DNA of 35,618 nt. Source: Oscillospiraceae bacterium (GTDB lineage: Bacteria; Bacillota; Clostridia; Oscillospirales; Oscillospiraceae). The DNA is taken from contig JAEEKA010000100.1 of assembly GCA_016282135.1 (NCBI GenBank), positions 1 to 35,618 on the forward strand. Direction: 5' to 3'. Below, in pieces: positions 23,194 through 32,505 of this stretch; the first letter of the stretch is position 1; each line of letters opens with the position of its first letter. The translations under genes were made by a program, and so were the position numbers. Below the pieces are notes generated by a model. That model ran no database searches and was not told the DNA's origin. It saw only the letters and a list, made by a program, of their open reading frames with translations.

Positions 23194-24393
23194 ATGAAGA
23201 AGATAATGATACTGGGAGCCAGTATTCTTCAGCTCCCGGCAATCGAAAAAGCAATAGAGATGGGTCTTGAAGTGATTGCTGTGGATATGAATCCAGTGGC
23301 AGTAGGTTTTGGTGTCAATGGTGTTAAAAAGGAGATTATTAGCACCATTGACACCCCCGCCATTTTGGAAGCGGCGAAAAGCCATAAGATAGATGGAATT
23401 ATGACTTTGGCTTCTGATATGCCCATGCAGTCTGTGGCCGTTGTCAGCCATGAACTGGGCTTGGTTGGGATTAGTGAAGATACTGCCTTGAAAGCCACAA
23501 ACAAGGCTTATATGCGAGACGCTCTTAAAAAAGCGGGAGTTCCTGTTCCGCTTTATTTCCGTGTAAATGGGGAAGAAGAGTTTAAGGAGGCAGTAAAGCA
23601 GGTCAGACATGCGGGGTACAAGTGCATCGTCAAGCCGGCCGACAACTCTGGTTCAAGAGGTGTAGATCTTTTGAAAGAAGACAGCGATCTCGAAGCCGCA
23701 TATAATTACACTATTCGTTATTCCCGCGGAGGAGAGATTGTTGTTGAAGAATATATGGAGGGTCCCGAGGTCAGCGTAGAGACGCTTGCTGTTGATGGGA
23801 TTGTCCATGTAATTCAGATCACTGACAAATTAACCACAGGTGCCCCGTATTTTGTTGAGATGGGCCATAGCCAGCCTAGTCAACTAAGCAAAGAGACAAA
23901 AGAGAGAATAGCTGAAGTCGCCATTGCGGCAAATAAGGCAATTGGTATTCAGAATGGTCCCTCCCATACAGAAATCAAGGTAACTAAAGATGGCCCTAAG
24001 ATTGTCGAACTTGGAGCACGACTGGGTGGTGATTGCATTACTACGCACCTGGTTCCGCTATCGACTGGTGTGAATATGGTTGAGTGCAGTATACGGATTG
24101 CGCTTGGGGAAAAACCGGATTTAACTGCGAAGTGGGATAAGGGCGCGGCTATTCGATATCTAAAAACCGGAACAGGAATTATACAGGGAATAACTGGACT
24201 ACAAGAAGCGGAAGATATCCCCGGCGTTGTCCAGGTTTCCATAGTCCATGGAGTTGCTGAACAAGTCGGTGAAATAAGGAACAGCGTGGACCGGGTAGGA
24301 TTTATAATAGCACAGGCTGAGGATGCGGTGAGCGCTGTTGAAATTGCCGAAGAAGGCGCTGAGAGGATTAAAGTATTAACCATAGAGGAATGA
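23194..24393 (+). CDS. ATP-grasp ligase of the polysaccharide locus
   Basis: A 399-aa ATP-grasp enzyme, which joins a carboxylate to an amine or other nucleophile through an acyl-phosphate. The N-terminal domain is Rossmann-like (KKIMILGASILQLPAIEKA, VIAVDMNP). ATP-grasp signatures are CIVKPADNSGSRGVDLL (lysine at about 146), VVEEYMEGPEVSVE (about 183-197) and KIVELGARLGGD (about 270-280, metal ligands). No biotin-carboxylase or purine operon context exists. Between an aminotransferase/phosphoglycosyl transferase pair and glycosyltransferases, a likely role is coupling an amino acid or other acid to an amino sugar or uronic acid. This is inference. Its stop nearly meets the next start. Confidence 0.8.
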   Translation: MKKIMILGASILQLPAIEKAIEMGLEVIAVDMNPVAVGFGVNGVKKEIISTIDTPAILEAAKSHKIDGIMTLASDMPMQSVAVVSHELGLVGISEDTALKATNKAYMRDALKKAGVPVPLYFRVNGEEEFKEAVKQVRHAGYKCIVKPADNSGSRGVDLLKEDSDLEAAYNYTIRYSRGGEIVVEEYMEGPEVSVETLAVDGIVHVIQITDKLTTGAPYFVEMGHSQPSQLSKETKERIAEVAIAANKAIGIQNGPSHTEIKVTKDGPKIVELGARLGGDCITTHLVPLSTGVNMVECSIRIALGEKPDLTAKWDKGAAIRYLKTGTGIIQGITGLQEAEDIPGVVQVSIVHGVAEQVGEIRNSVDRVGFIIAQAEDAVSAVEIAEEGAERIKVLTIEE

Positions 24394-24398
24394 GGAGC

Positions 24399-25637
24399 AT
24401 GAATCTATTACTGTATAGCGCTTACTATGAACCAGAAGTTGCTGCGAGCTTGTATTTGTCTACGAATTTGTATGAAGATTTTGCTGCGTCTGGAATGAAC
24501 ACAAGGTTGTATGTTCCGTTGCCAACTCGCGGGGTTTCGGAAGAAGTCAGAAATCAGTATAAAGGGAAAAGTGAAAAGAAAGCAGACGGTAAACTTGAAA
24601 TAATTCGTGTTAATATTCCCAAGGAGGGGCGGAACGCAGTTAAGAGAGCATTTAGATATCTTTGGATGAATCTGGTGTTTATTCACGTATCGCGAAAATT
24701 TGATGCGGATGCAATATTTGTTCAATCTACTCCACCAACGCAGGGAGCCATGGCGGCAATAATTAAAAAGAGAAAAAAGATACCATTTATTTATAATCTT
24801 CAAGATGTTTTTCCTGATTCGTTAGTTGGCTCAGGCATGACGTCTGAGGGTTCGGTAATATATAAAATTGGAAGGAAAATTGAGGATTTTACATATAAGC
24901 ATGCAGATCGAATCATTGTAATTTCAAACGACATAAAAGCAAATATACAAAAAAAGGGGGTCCCCGAAAGGAAAATAGTTGTGGTTCCAAACTGGATTGA
25001 TTTTGATGCGGTCCACCCGGTTAGAAAGGAAGAAAATTATCTTTTTGATAAATATGACATAGATAGGGAAAAATTCACAGTTGTATATGCAGGGAATCTT
25101 GGCTATGCACAAAATATTGAAGTGATTATTCGAGCGGCAGAAAAACTTCAAGACAATGACGCGATTCAGTTTGTTTTGTTTGGGAAAGGTGCCCAGGAGG
25201 AAGAATACAAAGAATTAGCAAGTGGTTTGAAGAATCTCGCTTTTTTCCCAATTCAACCGTACAGTGAAGTGTCGTATGTGTACAGTTTAGGGGATGTTTC
25301 GATTGTGCCTTGCAAAAAAGGGTTTGGCGGAAGTGCGATGCCCAGTAAAACCTGGAGCATCATGGCTGCGGGCACTCCAGTCCTCGCAAGCTTTGATCGT
25401 GGAACGGATTTAGAAAGACTGATCAAAGATGAAAATGTTGGATTGTTTTCAACTGCGGACGATGTAGAAGGCTTAGTTTCAAATATTCTTGCGTTATTCA
25501 ATGACGCTAAGATTAAGGAACAGATGGGGGCGAATGCGCGCAACTATGTAAAAAATAACCTGAGTAGAGAAGTTTGCACCAAACAATACATCAATGTTAT
25601 CAATTCTGCGTTAACAGGAAGAAAGGGAAACAAATGA
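24399..25637 (+). CDS. GT4-family glycosyltransferase (WbuB-like)
   Basis: A 412-aa GT-B fold enzyme adding a sugar to the growing lipid-linked unit in the cytoplasm. The N-terminal domain starts MNLLLYSAYYEPEVAAS, typical of WbuB-like enzymes, and contains FIYNLQDVFPDSL. The donor-binding domain begins around FTVVYAGNLGYAQN (about residue 228) and carries GFGGSAMPSKTWSIMAAGTP, the E/K-rich loop of this subgroup. The start at 24399 is preferred over the ATG at 24390, which overlaps the previous stop and leaves no room for a ribosome-binding site; AGAGGA lies nine bases before 24399. Confidence 0.85.
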   Translation: MNLLLYSAYYEPEVAASLYLSTNLYEDFAASGMNTRLYVPLPTRGVSEEVRNQYKGKSEKKADGKLEIIRVNIPKEGRNAVKRAFRYLWMNLVFIHVSRKFDADAIFVQSTPPTQGAMAAIIKKRKKIPFIYNLQDVFPDSLVGSGMTSEGSVIYKIGRKIEDFTYKHADRIIVISNDIKANIQKKGVPERKIVVVPNWIDFDAVHPVRKEENYLFDKYDIDREKFTVVYAGNLGYAQNIEVIIRAAEKLQDNDAIQFVLFGKGAQEEEYKELASGLKNLAFFPIQPYSEVSYVYSLGDVSIVPCKKGFGGSAMPSKTWSIMAAGTPVLASFDRGTDLERLIKDENVGLFSTADDVEGLVSNILALFNDAKIKEQMGANARNYVKNNLSREVCTKQYINVINSALTGRKGNK

Positions 25638-25867
25638 AGCGCGTATTTCGCGGTCTGCGGAGCTCCTGCTATTCTTCTACGCCGATAATATTGATGTGGA
25701 TTACGCTTTATTTTTCGTGTTTCCAATCATGTTTTTATTTTCTTTCTCTTTGCGGGAAGTTTGATTGGGAAAAGTACAAATTGTTCATTGATTAAAGTGA
25801 TGTCAATGGCACCGCTTGTATGTGATTCAATTTGTGTTGTTGTAAATCACAAGGAGGGCTTTGGAAT
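25634..25867 (+). other. 230-bp gap with possible small ORF or gene remnant
   Basis: Between the GT4 gene and the dehydrogenase there is no clear gene. A 53-codon frame (25634-25795, MKRVFRGLRSSCYSS at its start) overlaps the GT4 stop but has unusual composition and weak translation signals. In another frame AELLLFFYADNIDVDYALFF reads like the hydrophobic end of a lost membrane protein before a stop. I favour a decayed remnant. AAGGAGG at 25851-25857 belongs to the next gene. Confidence 0.35.
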
Positions 25868-27190
25868 TTGAAACTGTACGATGCGTTGATAAACAGGGAA
25901 GAAACGCTTGCCCTTGTAGGACTTGGCTACGTAGGGATGCCAATTGCGCACGCTTTTTCAAAAAAAGGCATAAATGTGATTGGTTTTGACCTTAATGAAG
26001 CGAAGGTTGAACTGTATAAGGCCGGAATTGATCCGACGAAGGAAGTCGGGGACGAGGAGATAAAGAATACAACGATTCAATTCACGTCGGATGAGACAGA
26101 GCTGAAAAGGGCAAAATTCATCATTGTTGCGGTACCTACCCCTGTAAATACAGATCACACGCCGGACCTATCCCCGGTTATTGGCGCCTCTGAAATAGTG
26201 GGGCGTAATCTCAAGCCCGGGGCAATTGTGGTTTATGAGTCAACGGTATATCCTGGCTGCACAGAAGACGTTTGTATTCCGATTTTGGAAAAGCAGAGTG
26301 GACTTAAGTGCGGTGCAGACTTTAAAGTTGGATACTCTCCCGAGCGCATCAATCCTGGCGATAAGGTACATCGGCTGGAAAACATTCATAAAATCGTGTC
26401 CGGCATCGATGAGGATAGTTTGCGAGAGATAAAAGCTGTTTATGATCTCGTGATCGAAGTCGGGACGCATCCGGTTTCAAACCTGCGGACTGCCGAGGCT
26501 GTTAAGGTCGTTGAAAACAGTCAACGCGATATTAATATTGCTTTCATGAATGAGCTGGCAATGGTGTTTGACCGTATGGATATTGATACCAATGAGGTTG
26601 TTGACGGCATGAACACCAAGTGGAATGCCTTGGGCTTTCGCCCGGGGTTGGTCGGCGGTCATTGCATTGGTGTAGATCCATACTATTTTACCTATGAGGC
26701 TGAAAAGCTTGGCTATCATAGTCAGATTATCCTGAACGGCCGCATTGTCAATGATAGCATGGGTGCTTTTGTGGCAGATAAAGCGGTCAAGAAGATGGTT
26801 GAAGCCGGATTGGCGCCGAGGAAGTGCAAGGTAGTCATTCTTGGATTGACGTTTAAGGAGAACTGCCCCGATACAAGAAACAGTAAGGTCGACGATATTA
26901 TCAAGCAGTTGAAAACTTACGGTATCGAACCGATTGTTGTCGACCCTTGGGCTTCTGAGCGTGATGCGATGCATGAATACGGGGTGCGCTTGACCAAGAT
27001 GGAGAACGTAAGGGATGCTGATTGCGTGATTGTTGCTGTGGCGCACAATGAGTTCAGAGCCTTATCGCTCGATAAGCTTCGGATGCTGTTTAAAGCGAGT
27101 GATAATTCCCAAAAAGTTCTCATTGATGTGAAGGGGTTGTATAAGGTGGAGGATTTGAAAGCTTCCGGCATGCAGTGGTGGAGGCTGTAG
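25868..27190 (+). CDS. UDP-N-acetylhexosamine 6-dehydrogenase (WbpA/TviB/WecC type)
   Basis: A 440-aa UDP-sugar dehydrogenase that oxidises C6 to a uronic acid with two NAD+. The Rossmann loop is LALVGLGYVGMPIAHAF. TPVNTDHTPDLSPV and YESTVYPGCTEDVC follow, and the catalytic cysteine is in LVGGHCIGVDPYYFT. The GHCIGVDPYY form and KWNALGFRPGL match the HexNAc-specific branch rather than UDP-glucose dehydrogenase. With wecB downstream the product may be UDP-ManNAcA; UDP-GlcNAcA or GalNAcA are alternatives. The start is probably TTG (LKLYDALINREE), since AAGGAGG stands ten bases upstream and the frame's earlier codons read poorly. Confidence 0.87.
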   Translation: MKLYDALINREETLALVGLGYVGMPIAHAFSKKGINVIGFDLNEAKVELYKAGIDPTKEVGDEEIKNTTIQFTSDETELKRAKFIIVAVPTPVNTDHTPDLSPVIGASEIVGRNLKPGAIVVYESTVYPGCTEDVCIPILEKQSGLKCGADFKVGYSPERINPGDKVHRLENIHKIVSGIDEDSLREIKAVYDLVIEVGTHPVSNLRTAEAVKVVENSQRDINIAFMNELAMVFDRMDIDTNEVVDGMNTKWNALGFRPGLVGGHCIGVDPYYFTYEAEKLGYHSQIILNGRIVNDSMGAFVADKAVKKMVEAGLAPRKCKVVILGLTFKENCPDTRNSKVDDIIKQLKTYGIEPIVVDPWASERDAMHEYGVRLTKMENVRDADCVIVAVAHNEFRALSLDKLRMLFKASDNSQKVLIDVKGLYKVEDLKASGMQWWRL

Positions 27191-27312
27191 CGGATTAAGT
27201 GGACAAATGCGTCGATTTCCGTTGTTTTTGAATTGATTTGGCAGTTTGGAAATGAGGACACCAGTGCCATAAATTGAAAAGCTGATTCATTCATTAGGGG
27301 ATAAATCAAGTG

Positions 27313-28626
27313 ATGAAAATTCACATACGCAAAAATGCGGACAGGATTATAAAGCAAGAAGACGTTCTGCTGTTAGCAACGTTTCTTGTGTCTGCGTTTA
27401 ATTCATATTTTCCGATAATTCTGTTCACTGTGTTGGCATTGTACGCTGTGTTTATTCAAAGAGATTCGGCTGTTGTATTAAAAACGCTGTCCTTGTTTGT
27501 GTTAAGGACAACGGCGATGAACAGTCAGCTATTTAGTTCTTTTAATTCCTTTGGCGGGTACAGATACGTACTTATTTTCTTTATGGTCGGGAGTATGATC
27601 TTCTTATCAAAAGTTGACGGTGAGGGGAAACGTGTTTGCACGACACTTTTCATTGGCCTGCTTGTTATCGCTGCAACCAGCGTGTTGAGCATACTCTTCA
27701 ATGGCTCGTTCCCAACGCTTTCGTTGGTAAGATTGCTGCTATACGTTACAGCGTTTTACGGCGTAGTGAAGACGATCGGGGCGACGCATAGAAGGGTTGA
27801 CTGGGTAGAGTATTTTTGCCTTTTTTTCGGGATCATCTTCTTTATTTCGATTTTTACTATACCAATCATGAGCTTAAGAACCCGAAACGGGCATGCCTTT
27901 CAGGGGGTCCTTGGGCATCCAAACACCTTTGGAATATACGCAGCGGTTTATCTTGCGTTTTTGTGTGCAAGCAAAAGAGTTTCCCGTAATTTTCGGGTAT
28001 TTATGATTGCTGCTACAATTTATATGCTCTATTTGAGCGAATCAAGGACGGGAATGCTGTCGGCGTTGCTGGTTGTTGCCCTTGCGATGCTTGTCTATTA
28101 TAAAGATCGAATGGGCCGTTTTGTTTTTATCGTGGTGGTAAGTGTGCTGGCGCTGGCTTTTGCTGCGATTCTTTTTGATGAATTTCTCCCGACTGCAACC
28201 GATGTTGTTTCTGATTTCTTGTGGAAAAAACATAAAGAAAGTCTATTTTACTCAAAGAGGGGCCCAATTAAACAATTCGCGGCCAAGTTTGCGTACGATC
28301 CAATAATTGGTACGGGCTTTATGGCTCCGTTTCAAGCGGGGGTACGGGACTGGTCACTAAACTTTGAATTATTCGTAGAGGATGCGAATGTTTTTCTATC
28401 TGTGCTTGGCAATTGCGGAATTTTAGGCTTTTTGATTTGGATCACGTTGTTTTCAAAATTGTTTTCCGTGGGTAACAAGCGGCTGTGTTATTGCTTCATT
28501 GCCCCCTTTATAATCAGTTCTGGTGAGATGGTGTTCTTTAGCACGAATTCCGCCGGACTGATGCTCTATGTGCTATTTGGGATTTTCCTTTTTTCTCCCA
28601 AAGAAAGCGAGGGTTCACTTTCATGA
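27313..28626 (+). CDS. O-antigen polymerase/ligase-like membrane protein (Wzy)
   Basis: A 437-aa protein with about 11-12 hydrophobic segments. GHPNTFGIYAAVYLAF and SESRTGMLSALLVVA are the conserved elements of the Wzy/WaaL superfamily. A larger hydrophilic loop (about 290-345, including KKHKESLFYSKRGPIKQF) is the expected outer loop. It should polymerise flipped repeat units at the outer face of the membrane. Wzy sequences diverge strongly, so the call rests on topology, the short motifs and the neighbours. GTG at 27310 is an alternative start; AGGGG at 27296 serves either. It overlaps the next gene by 4 bp. Confidence 0.8.
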   Translation: MKIHIRKNADRIIKQEDVLLLATFLVSAFNSYFPIILFTVLALYAVFIQRDSAVVLKTLSLFVLRTTAMNSQLFSSFNSFGGYRYVLIFFMVGSMIFLSKVDGEGKRVCTTLFIGLLVIAATSVLSILFNGSFPTLSLVRLLLYVTAFYGVVKTIGATHRRVDWVEYFCLFFGIIFFISIFTIPIMSLRTRNGHAFQGVLGHPNTFGIYAAVYLAFLCASKRVSRNFRVFMIAATIYMLYLSESRTGMLSALLVVALAMLVYYKDRMGRFVFIVVVSVLALAFAAILFDEFLPTATDVVSDFLWKKHKESLFYSKRGPIKQFAAKFAYDPIIGTGFMAPFQAGVRDWSLNFELFVEDANVFLSVLGNCGILGFLIWITLFSKLFSVGNKRLCYCFIAPFIISSGEMVFFSTNSAGLMLYVLFGIFLFSPKESEGSLS

Positions 28627-29723
28627 AGATTTTGTTTTTGACGAATATTCCCTCCCCATACCGTGTTGATTTTTTTAATGAACTGGGGAAATTGGCGGAG
28701 CTGACGGTCTTGTTTGAGACTGCTGCCTCGGATGAGCGCGACTCGTCGTGGAAGCGGTATCACTTTGCAAACTTTCAAGGAATTGTTATGAAAGGCAAAA
28801 AGACCTCTAAAAACACCGCATTTTGTTCTGAAGTGATAAAGTATTTGCGCCGGAAATGGGATCATATTATTGTGGCCGACGCCACAACTCGAACCGGCAT
28901 GCTGGCAATTCAGTATATGAAGGATCGCAGGATACCGTATTGGATTGAAGGCGACGGAGGCTTTGCCAAAACGGGCAAGGGGTTCAAAGAGCGAATAAAG
29001 AGACATTTCATATCTGGAGCAAAGGGATATTTCAGCACCAGCAAAGCACATGATAACTATTATTTAGCCTATGGTGCGGATTCCTCTAGAATCCATCGAT
29101 ACCCGTTTACTTCAATTTCAAATGAATATATAAAACAGGCACAGAACTTTACAGGATCGGACAGACAATCCCTGCGGGAAGAATTAGATATGACAGAAAA
29201 AAGTGTTATCCTGTCCGTTGGGCGCTTCTCCTATAAGGAAGGCTATGGAAAAGGCTATGATATTTTGCTGCGAATCGCTGAAAGTATGGGCGAAGAGTAT
29301 GGCGTTTTTATCGTAGGGGACGAGCCGACAAGTGAGTTTTTACAATGGAAAGAGGAACGCCATCTTAGCAATGTGCATTTTGTTGGATTTAAGCAAAGAG
29401 ATGAACTCGCAAAGTATTATGCTGCGTCAGATGTTTTTGTACTTCTGTCAAGGGGAGAGGCGTGGGGCCTCGTGATTAACGAGGCGATGGCCCATGGGTT
29501 ACCGATTGTTGCAAGCGACCGCTGCGTGGCTGCTACGGAACTAATTGAAAATGGCGGTAACGGGTACGTTGTTTCTCTCGATAATGAAGATGATGTTGAA
29601 AAAAAGCTACGCCAGAGCATAGATAATAGACAGTTACTTGGCTTGGCAAGTCAAAAAAGAATTGGGGCCTATACGATCGAAAAGATGGCTGAGAGGCACT
29701 ATGAAATTCTGCTGAACGCATAG
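28623..29723 (+). CDS. GT4-family glycosyltransferase
   Basis: A 366-aa GT-B enzyme. The N-terminus MKILFLTNIPSPYRVDFFNE is typical of acceptor domains. The donor domain contains VILSVGRFSYKEGYGKGYDILL, FVGFKQRDELAKYYAASDVF and the nucleotide-sugar loop SRGEAWGLVINEAMAHGLPIV split around the E-x7-E glutamates. It starts in an ATGA overlap with wzy. Sugar specificity cannot be read from the sequence. Confidence 0.88.
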   Translation: MKILFLTNIPSPYRVDFFNELGKLAELTVLFETAASDERDSSWKRYHFANFQGIVMKGKKTSKNTAFCSEVIKYLRRKWDHIIVADATTRTGMLAIQYMKDRRIPYWIEGDGGFAKTGKGFKERIKRHFISGAKGYFSTSKAHDNYYLAYGADSSRIHRYPFTSISNEYIKQAQNFTGSDRQSLREELDMTEKSVILSVGRFSYKEGYGKGYDILLRIAESMGEEYGVFIVGDEPTSEFLQWKEERHLSNVHFVGFKQRDELAKYYAASDVFVLLSRGEAWGLVINEAMAHGLPIVASDRCVAATELIENGGNGYVVSLDNEDDVEKKLRQSIDNRQLLGLASQKRIGAYTIEKMAERHYEILLNA

Positions 29724-29766
29724 GTAGACAAAATCGTTTTACATGGTACAATTCAGGAGAATGACA

Positions 29767-30936
29767 ATGACGAAAGACACGCCGACAAAGAACAAAATAT
29801 TAGTGTTTAATGGATACTATTTGCCTGCCAGAAAGTATGGAGGCCCCCTTACCAGTATGGTAACCATGATCGAGACATGCAGCGACGAAAACACGTTTTA
29901 TGTGGTGGCTGCAAATCACGATTACAAGGAAAGAACACCATTCCCAGGGATTGAATTGGGGTGGAAGAACGTGGGGAAGGCCAAGGTCTTCTATACCGAG
30001 ACGGAGAAATTGGATTGGAACACGAAGGGACTTGCGGAGATCATAGATACAGTGGATCCGGATATGGTGTGGATGACAGGGATCGTTGTACCAAACATAA
30101 AGTGGCCTGCTGCACGGATTTGCAGAAAAAGAGGAATTCCGTACCTTATTTCTCCCCGGGGCGAGGTGAATGAGAATGCTTTTCACATTCATTACCTCAA
30201 AAAACGAGCAATGTCGCTTTTTACAGTTATGTTTGGATTGTACCGGGAAGCGTACTACCATGTGACGACAGAGGAAGAGATTCCCGGGCTGGTAAAGTAC
30301 TTTAGAGTTAAACGCGATCGTATTTTCCTTTGCCCGAATATTGCCGTTCCTCCAATAACGACAGACAGGCATATTCAAAAGAACGCCGGAGAGATCCGGT
30401 GTGTTTATATATCTCGGATTCATCCGATTAAAAATTTATTGACAGCCATTCAGGCGGTAAAGCTCCTGACCGGAAAGGTTGAATTTGACATCTATGGGCC
30501 ACAGGAAGATAAAGAGTATTGGGCGGAGTGCGAAAAGGAAATAGCAAAAGCGCCGGAAAACGTACAGATCCGGTATTGCGGCGCATTGGAGCCAAATCAA
30601 GTGGCAGAGACTTTTATGAAGTATCACTGTTTTCTGTCTCCCAGCCTGAGTGAAAATTTCGGCCACGCTGTTGCGGAGTCTCTTTCCGTTCAGTGCCCGG
30701 TTATTATCTTGCGTGGTGCGACACCGTGGGATAATATTGATGAAAAAGCTGGTTTTGTTTCCGGTGAGAATACGGCGCGGAGTTTTTGCTTATGCGCTAA
30801 AAAAATCATGGATATGGATCAGGGGCGATATGATGAACTGTTAAGAAGTTCATACACATATATTGTTGAAAGAAGAAAAAACGATGATGCGATTGCGCTT
30901 CATAAGGCAATGATCGATAAAGTTTGTTCACGGTAA
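29767..30936 (+). CDS. GT4-family glycosyltransferase
   Basis: A 389-aa GT-B enzyme (ILVFNGYYLPARKYGGPLTS at the N-terminus; VYISRIHPIKNLLTAIQAV near residue 215; SPSLSENFGHAVAESLSVQCP as the donor-binding loop with the E-x7-E pair). This subgroup often acts on cell-surface glycans. Three ATGs lie close together; the third, at 29767, has GGAG seven bases upstream and is chosen. The E-x7-E glutamates (SENFGHAVAE) are intact. Confidence 0.85.
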   Translation: MTKDTPTKNKILVFNGYYLPARKYGGPLTSMVTMIETCSDENTFYVVAANHDYKERTPFPGIELGWKNVGKAKVFYTETEKLDWNTKGLAEIIDTVDPDMVWMTGIVVPNIKWPAARICRKRGIPYLISPRGEVNENAFHIHYLKKRAMSLFTVMFGLYREAYYHVTTEEEIPGLVKYFRVKRDRIFLCPNIAVPPITTDRHIQKNAGEIRCVYISRIHPIKNLLTAIQAVKLLTGKVEFDIYGPQEDKEYWAECEKEIAKAPENVQIRYCGALEPNQVAETFMKYHCFLSPSLSENFGHAVAESLSVQCPVIILRGATPWDNIDEKAGFVSGENTARSFCLCAKKIMDMDQGRYDELLRSSYTYIVERRKNDDAIALHKAMIDKVCSR

Positions 30937-30966
30937 TGAAAGGCAACTTTTTCAAGGAGTAATACT

Positions 30967-32505
30967 ATGTCAAAGCCGCAAACTTTGAAAGACAAAAAAA
31001 CCGCCATTATTATTTCGTATTTAAGTATACTCTTCAACACATTTACGAATTTTATCCTTACCCCAATGTATTTAAAATATCTTGGGATTGAAGAATATGG
31101 CTTATATCAAATGGTATACTCCATGGCACACTATATTCTCATTATGGATTTCGGGATTACAACAACTATGACCCGGTTTGTTTCGTTATTTAAAGCGAAA
31201 CAAGATTTCCACTTAGAAGAAAAATATGTTTCGCATTGCTTCTTTATCGTTATAATTCTGGTTGTTGGAATAATACTAATTGGATTGGTTTTGAACAACT
31301 TCTTAATTGATATTTATCCTTCTATAACTCCAGAAGAGGCAAGACTGGCCCATTCGTTATTCCTTGTTATGGTTTCGACGATTGCGATGGTTGTTTTTTC
31401 TCATTTTATCGAAGGAATTTTAATGGCATACGAGTATTTCGTCGTGATAAAAGGGATGGGATTGATCAAAATGATCCTAAAATTTGTTTTGGTCTTTTCC
31501 TGCTTAATGCTGAATTACGGGACGCTACCGATTGCAATATCTGATTTTGTGTGTGTTACTCTGTCACTGGCATTTTCCGCGTATTTTGTCTTTTTTAGGA
31601 TGAAATATCGTATCCATTTTACCCATTTAGAAAAATCCGTTATCTTAGCAATTCTATCATTTATGTTTGCCATTTTTCTCCAGTCTGTTGTTTCGTATGT
31701 TAATAACACAGTTGACAAAACAATTCTTGGCATTATGATGGGCAAAAAAGATGTTGCCATTTATTCTGTAGGATTGACCTTCATAACGGTATTTAACGCT
31801 TTACCACATACATTATCCGGTTTATTTTTGCCCAATGCAACGCGGTTAGTTGCGAAAAACGCATCCAGGAGTCAATTAACCGAATTTGTTGTAAGGCCTG
31901 GAAGGTATCAGTTTCTGATATGTGGTGCGATCTTATGCGGATTTGTTTTATTTGGGCAAGAGTTTATTCAGTTGTGGACGAAAAAACAAGAAATGCAATT
32001 AGCATGGAGTGTTGCTTTAATCATAATGGTTCCTAATATGATTCCGTTAATCACCGGCACCACTATTCCAATACTCGACGCAAAGAACAAACGTCTTTTT
32101 AGATCGATAGTTATGTTAGCTTTATCGGCGATAAACATAATTTTGACAGTTATTCTCGTAAACTGCTATGGCGCTATTGGAGCTCCGATAGGAACAGGCG
32201 TATCATATTTAATTGGCTATGGCGTTATTATGAGTATATACTATCAGAAGGTAATAGATATTGATGTGCCCAAAATGTTCAAAGGGATTATATCCAAGAC
32301 TTGGCTTTGCCTTTTGATTTCCTCAGTAATTTGCTTTCCGTTGACCAGACTTTTCAAGGAAATAACATGGGGAGCCTTTATCATAAAAGTGTTATCGTTT
32401 ATCACTGTGCTGTTTATAGCTATGATGTTCTTTGGCTTTTCGGCAGAGGAGAGGAAAGATGTTGCGAGGATAAAGAATAAATTACTGAGGAGAAAAACAA
32501 CATGA
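30967..32505 (+). CDS. Wzx-type polysaccharide flippase (MATE-like)
   Basis: A 512-aa membrane protein with about 12-14 helices, which should flip the undecaprenyl-linked repeat unit across the membrane. The N-terminus (ILFNTFTNFILTPMYLKYLG, then EEYGLYQMV) is the classical start of the Wzx/RfbX family. Strongly AT-rich base composition here contrasts with genes left of 20 kb. AAGGAG eight bases upstream sets the start, and the gene ends in an ATGA overlap with the pyruvyltransferase. Confidence 0.9.
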   Translation: MSKPQTLKDKKTAIIISYLSILFNTFTNFILTPMYLKYLGIEEYGLYQMVYSMAHYILIMDFGITTTMTRFVSLFKAKQDFHLEEKYVSHCFFIVIILVVGIILIGLVLNNFLIDIYPSITPEEARLAHSLFLVMVSTIAMVVFSHFIEGILMAYEYFVVIKGMGLIKMILKFVLVFSCLMLNYGTLPIAISDFVCVTLSLAFSAYFVFFRMKYRIHFTHLEKSVILAILSFMFAIFLQSVVSYVNNTVDKTILGIMMGKKDVAIYSVGLTFITVFNALPHTLSGLFLPNATRLVAKNASRSQLTEFVVRPGRYQFLICGAILCGFVLFGQEFIQLWTKKQEMQLAWSVALIIMVPNMIPLITGTTIPILDAKNKRLFRSIVMLALSAINIILTVILVNCYGAIGAPIGTGVSYLIGYGVIMSIYYQKVIDIDVPKMFKGIISKTWLCLLISSVICFPLTRLFKEITWGAFIIKVLSFITVLFIAMMFFGFSAEERKDVARIKNKLLRRKTT

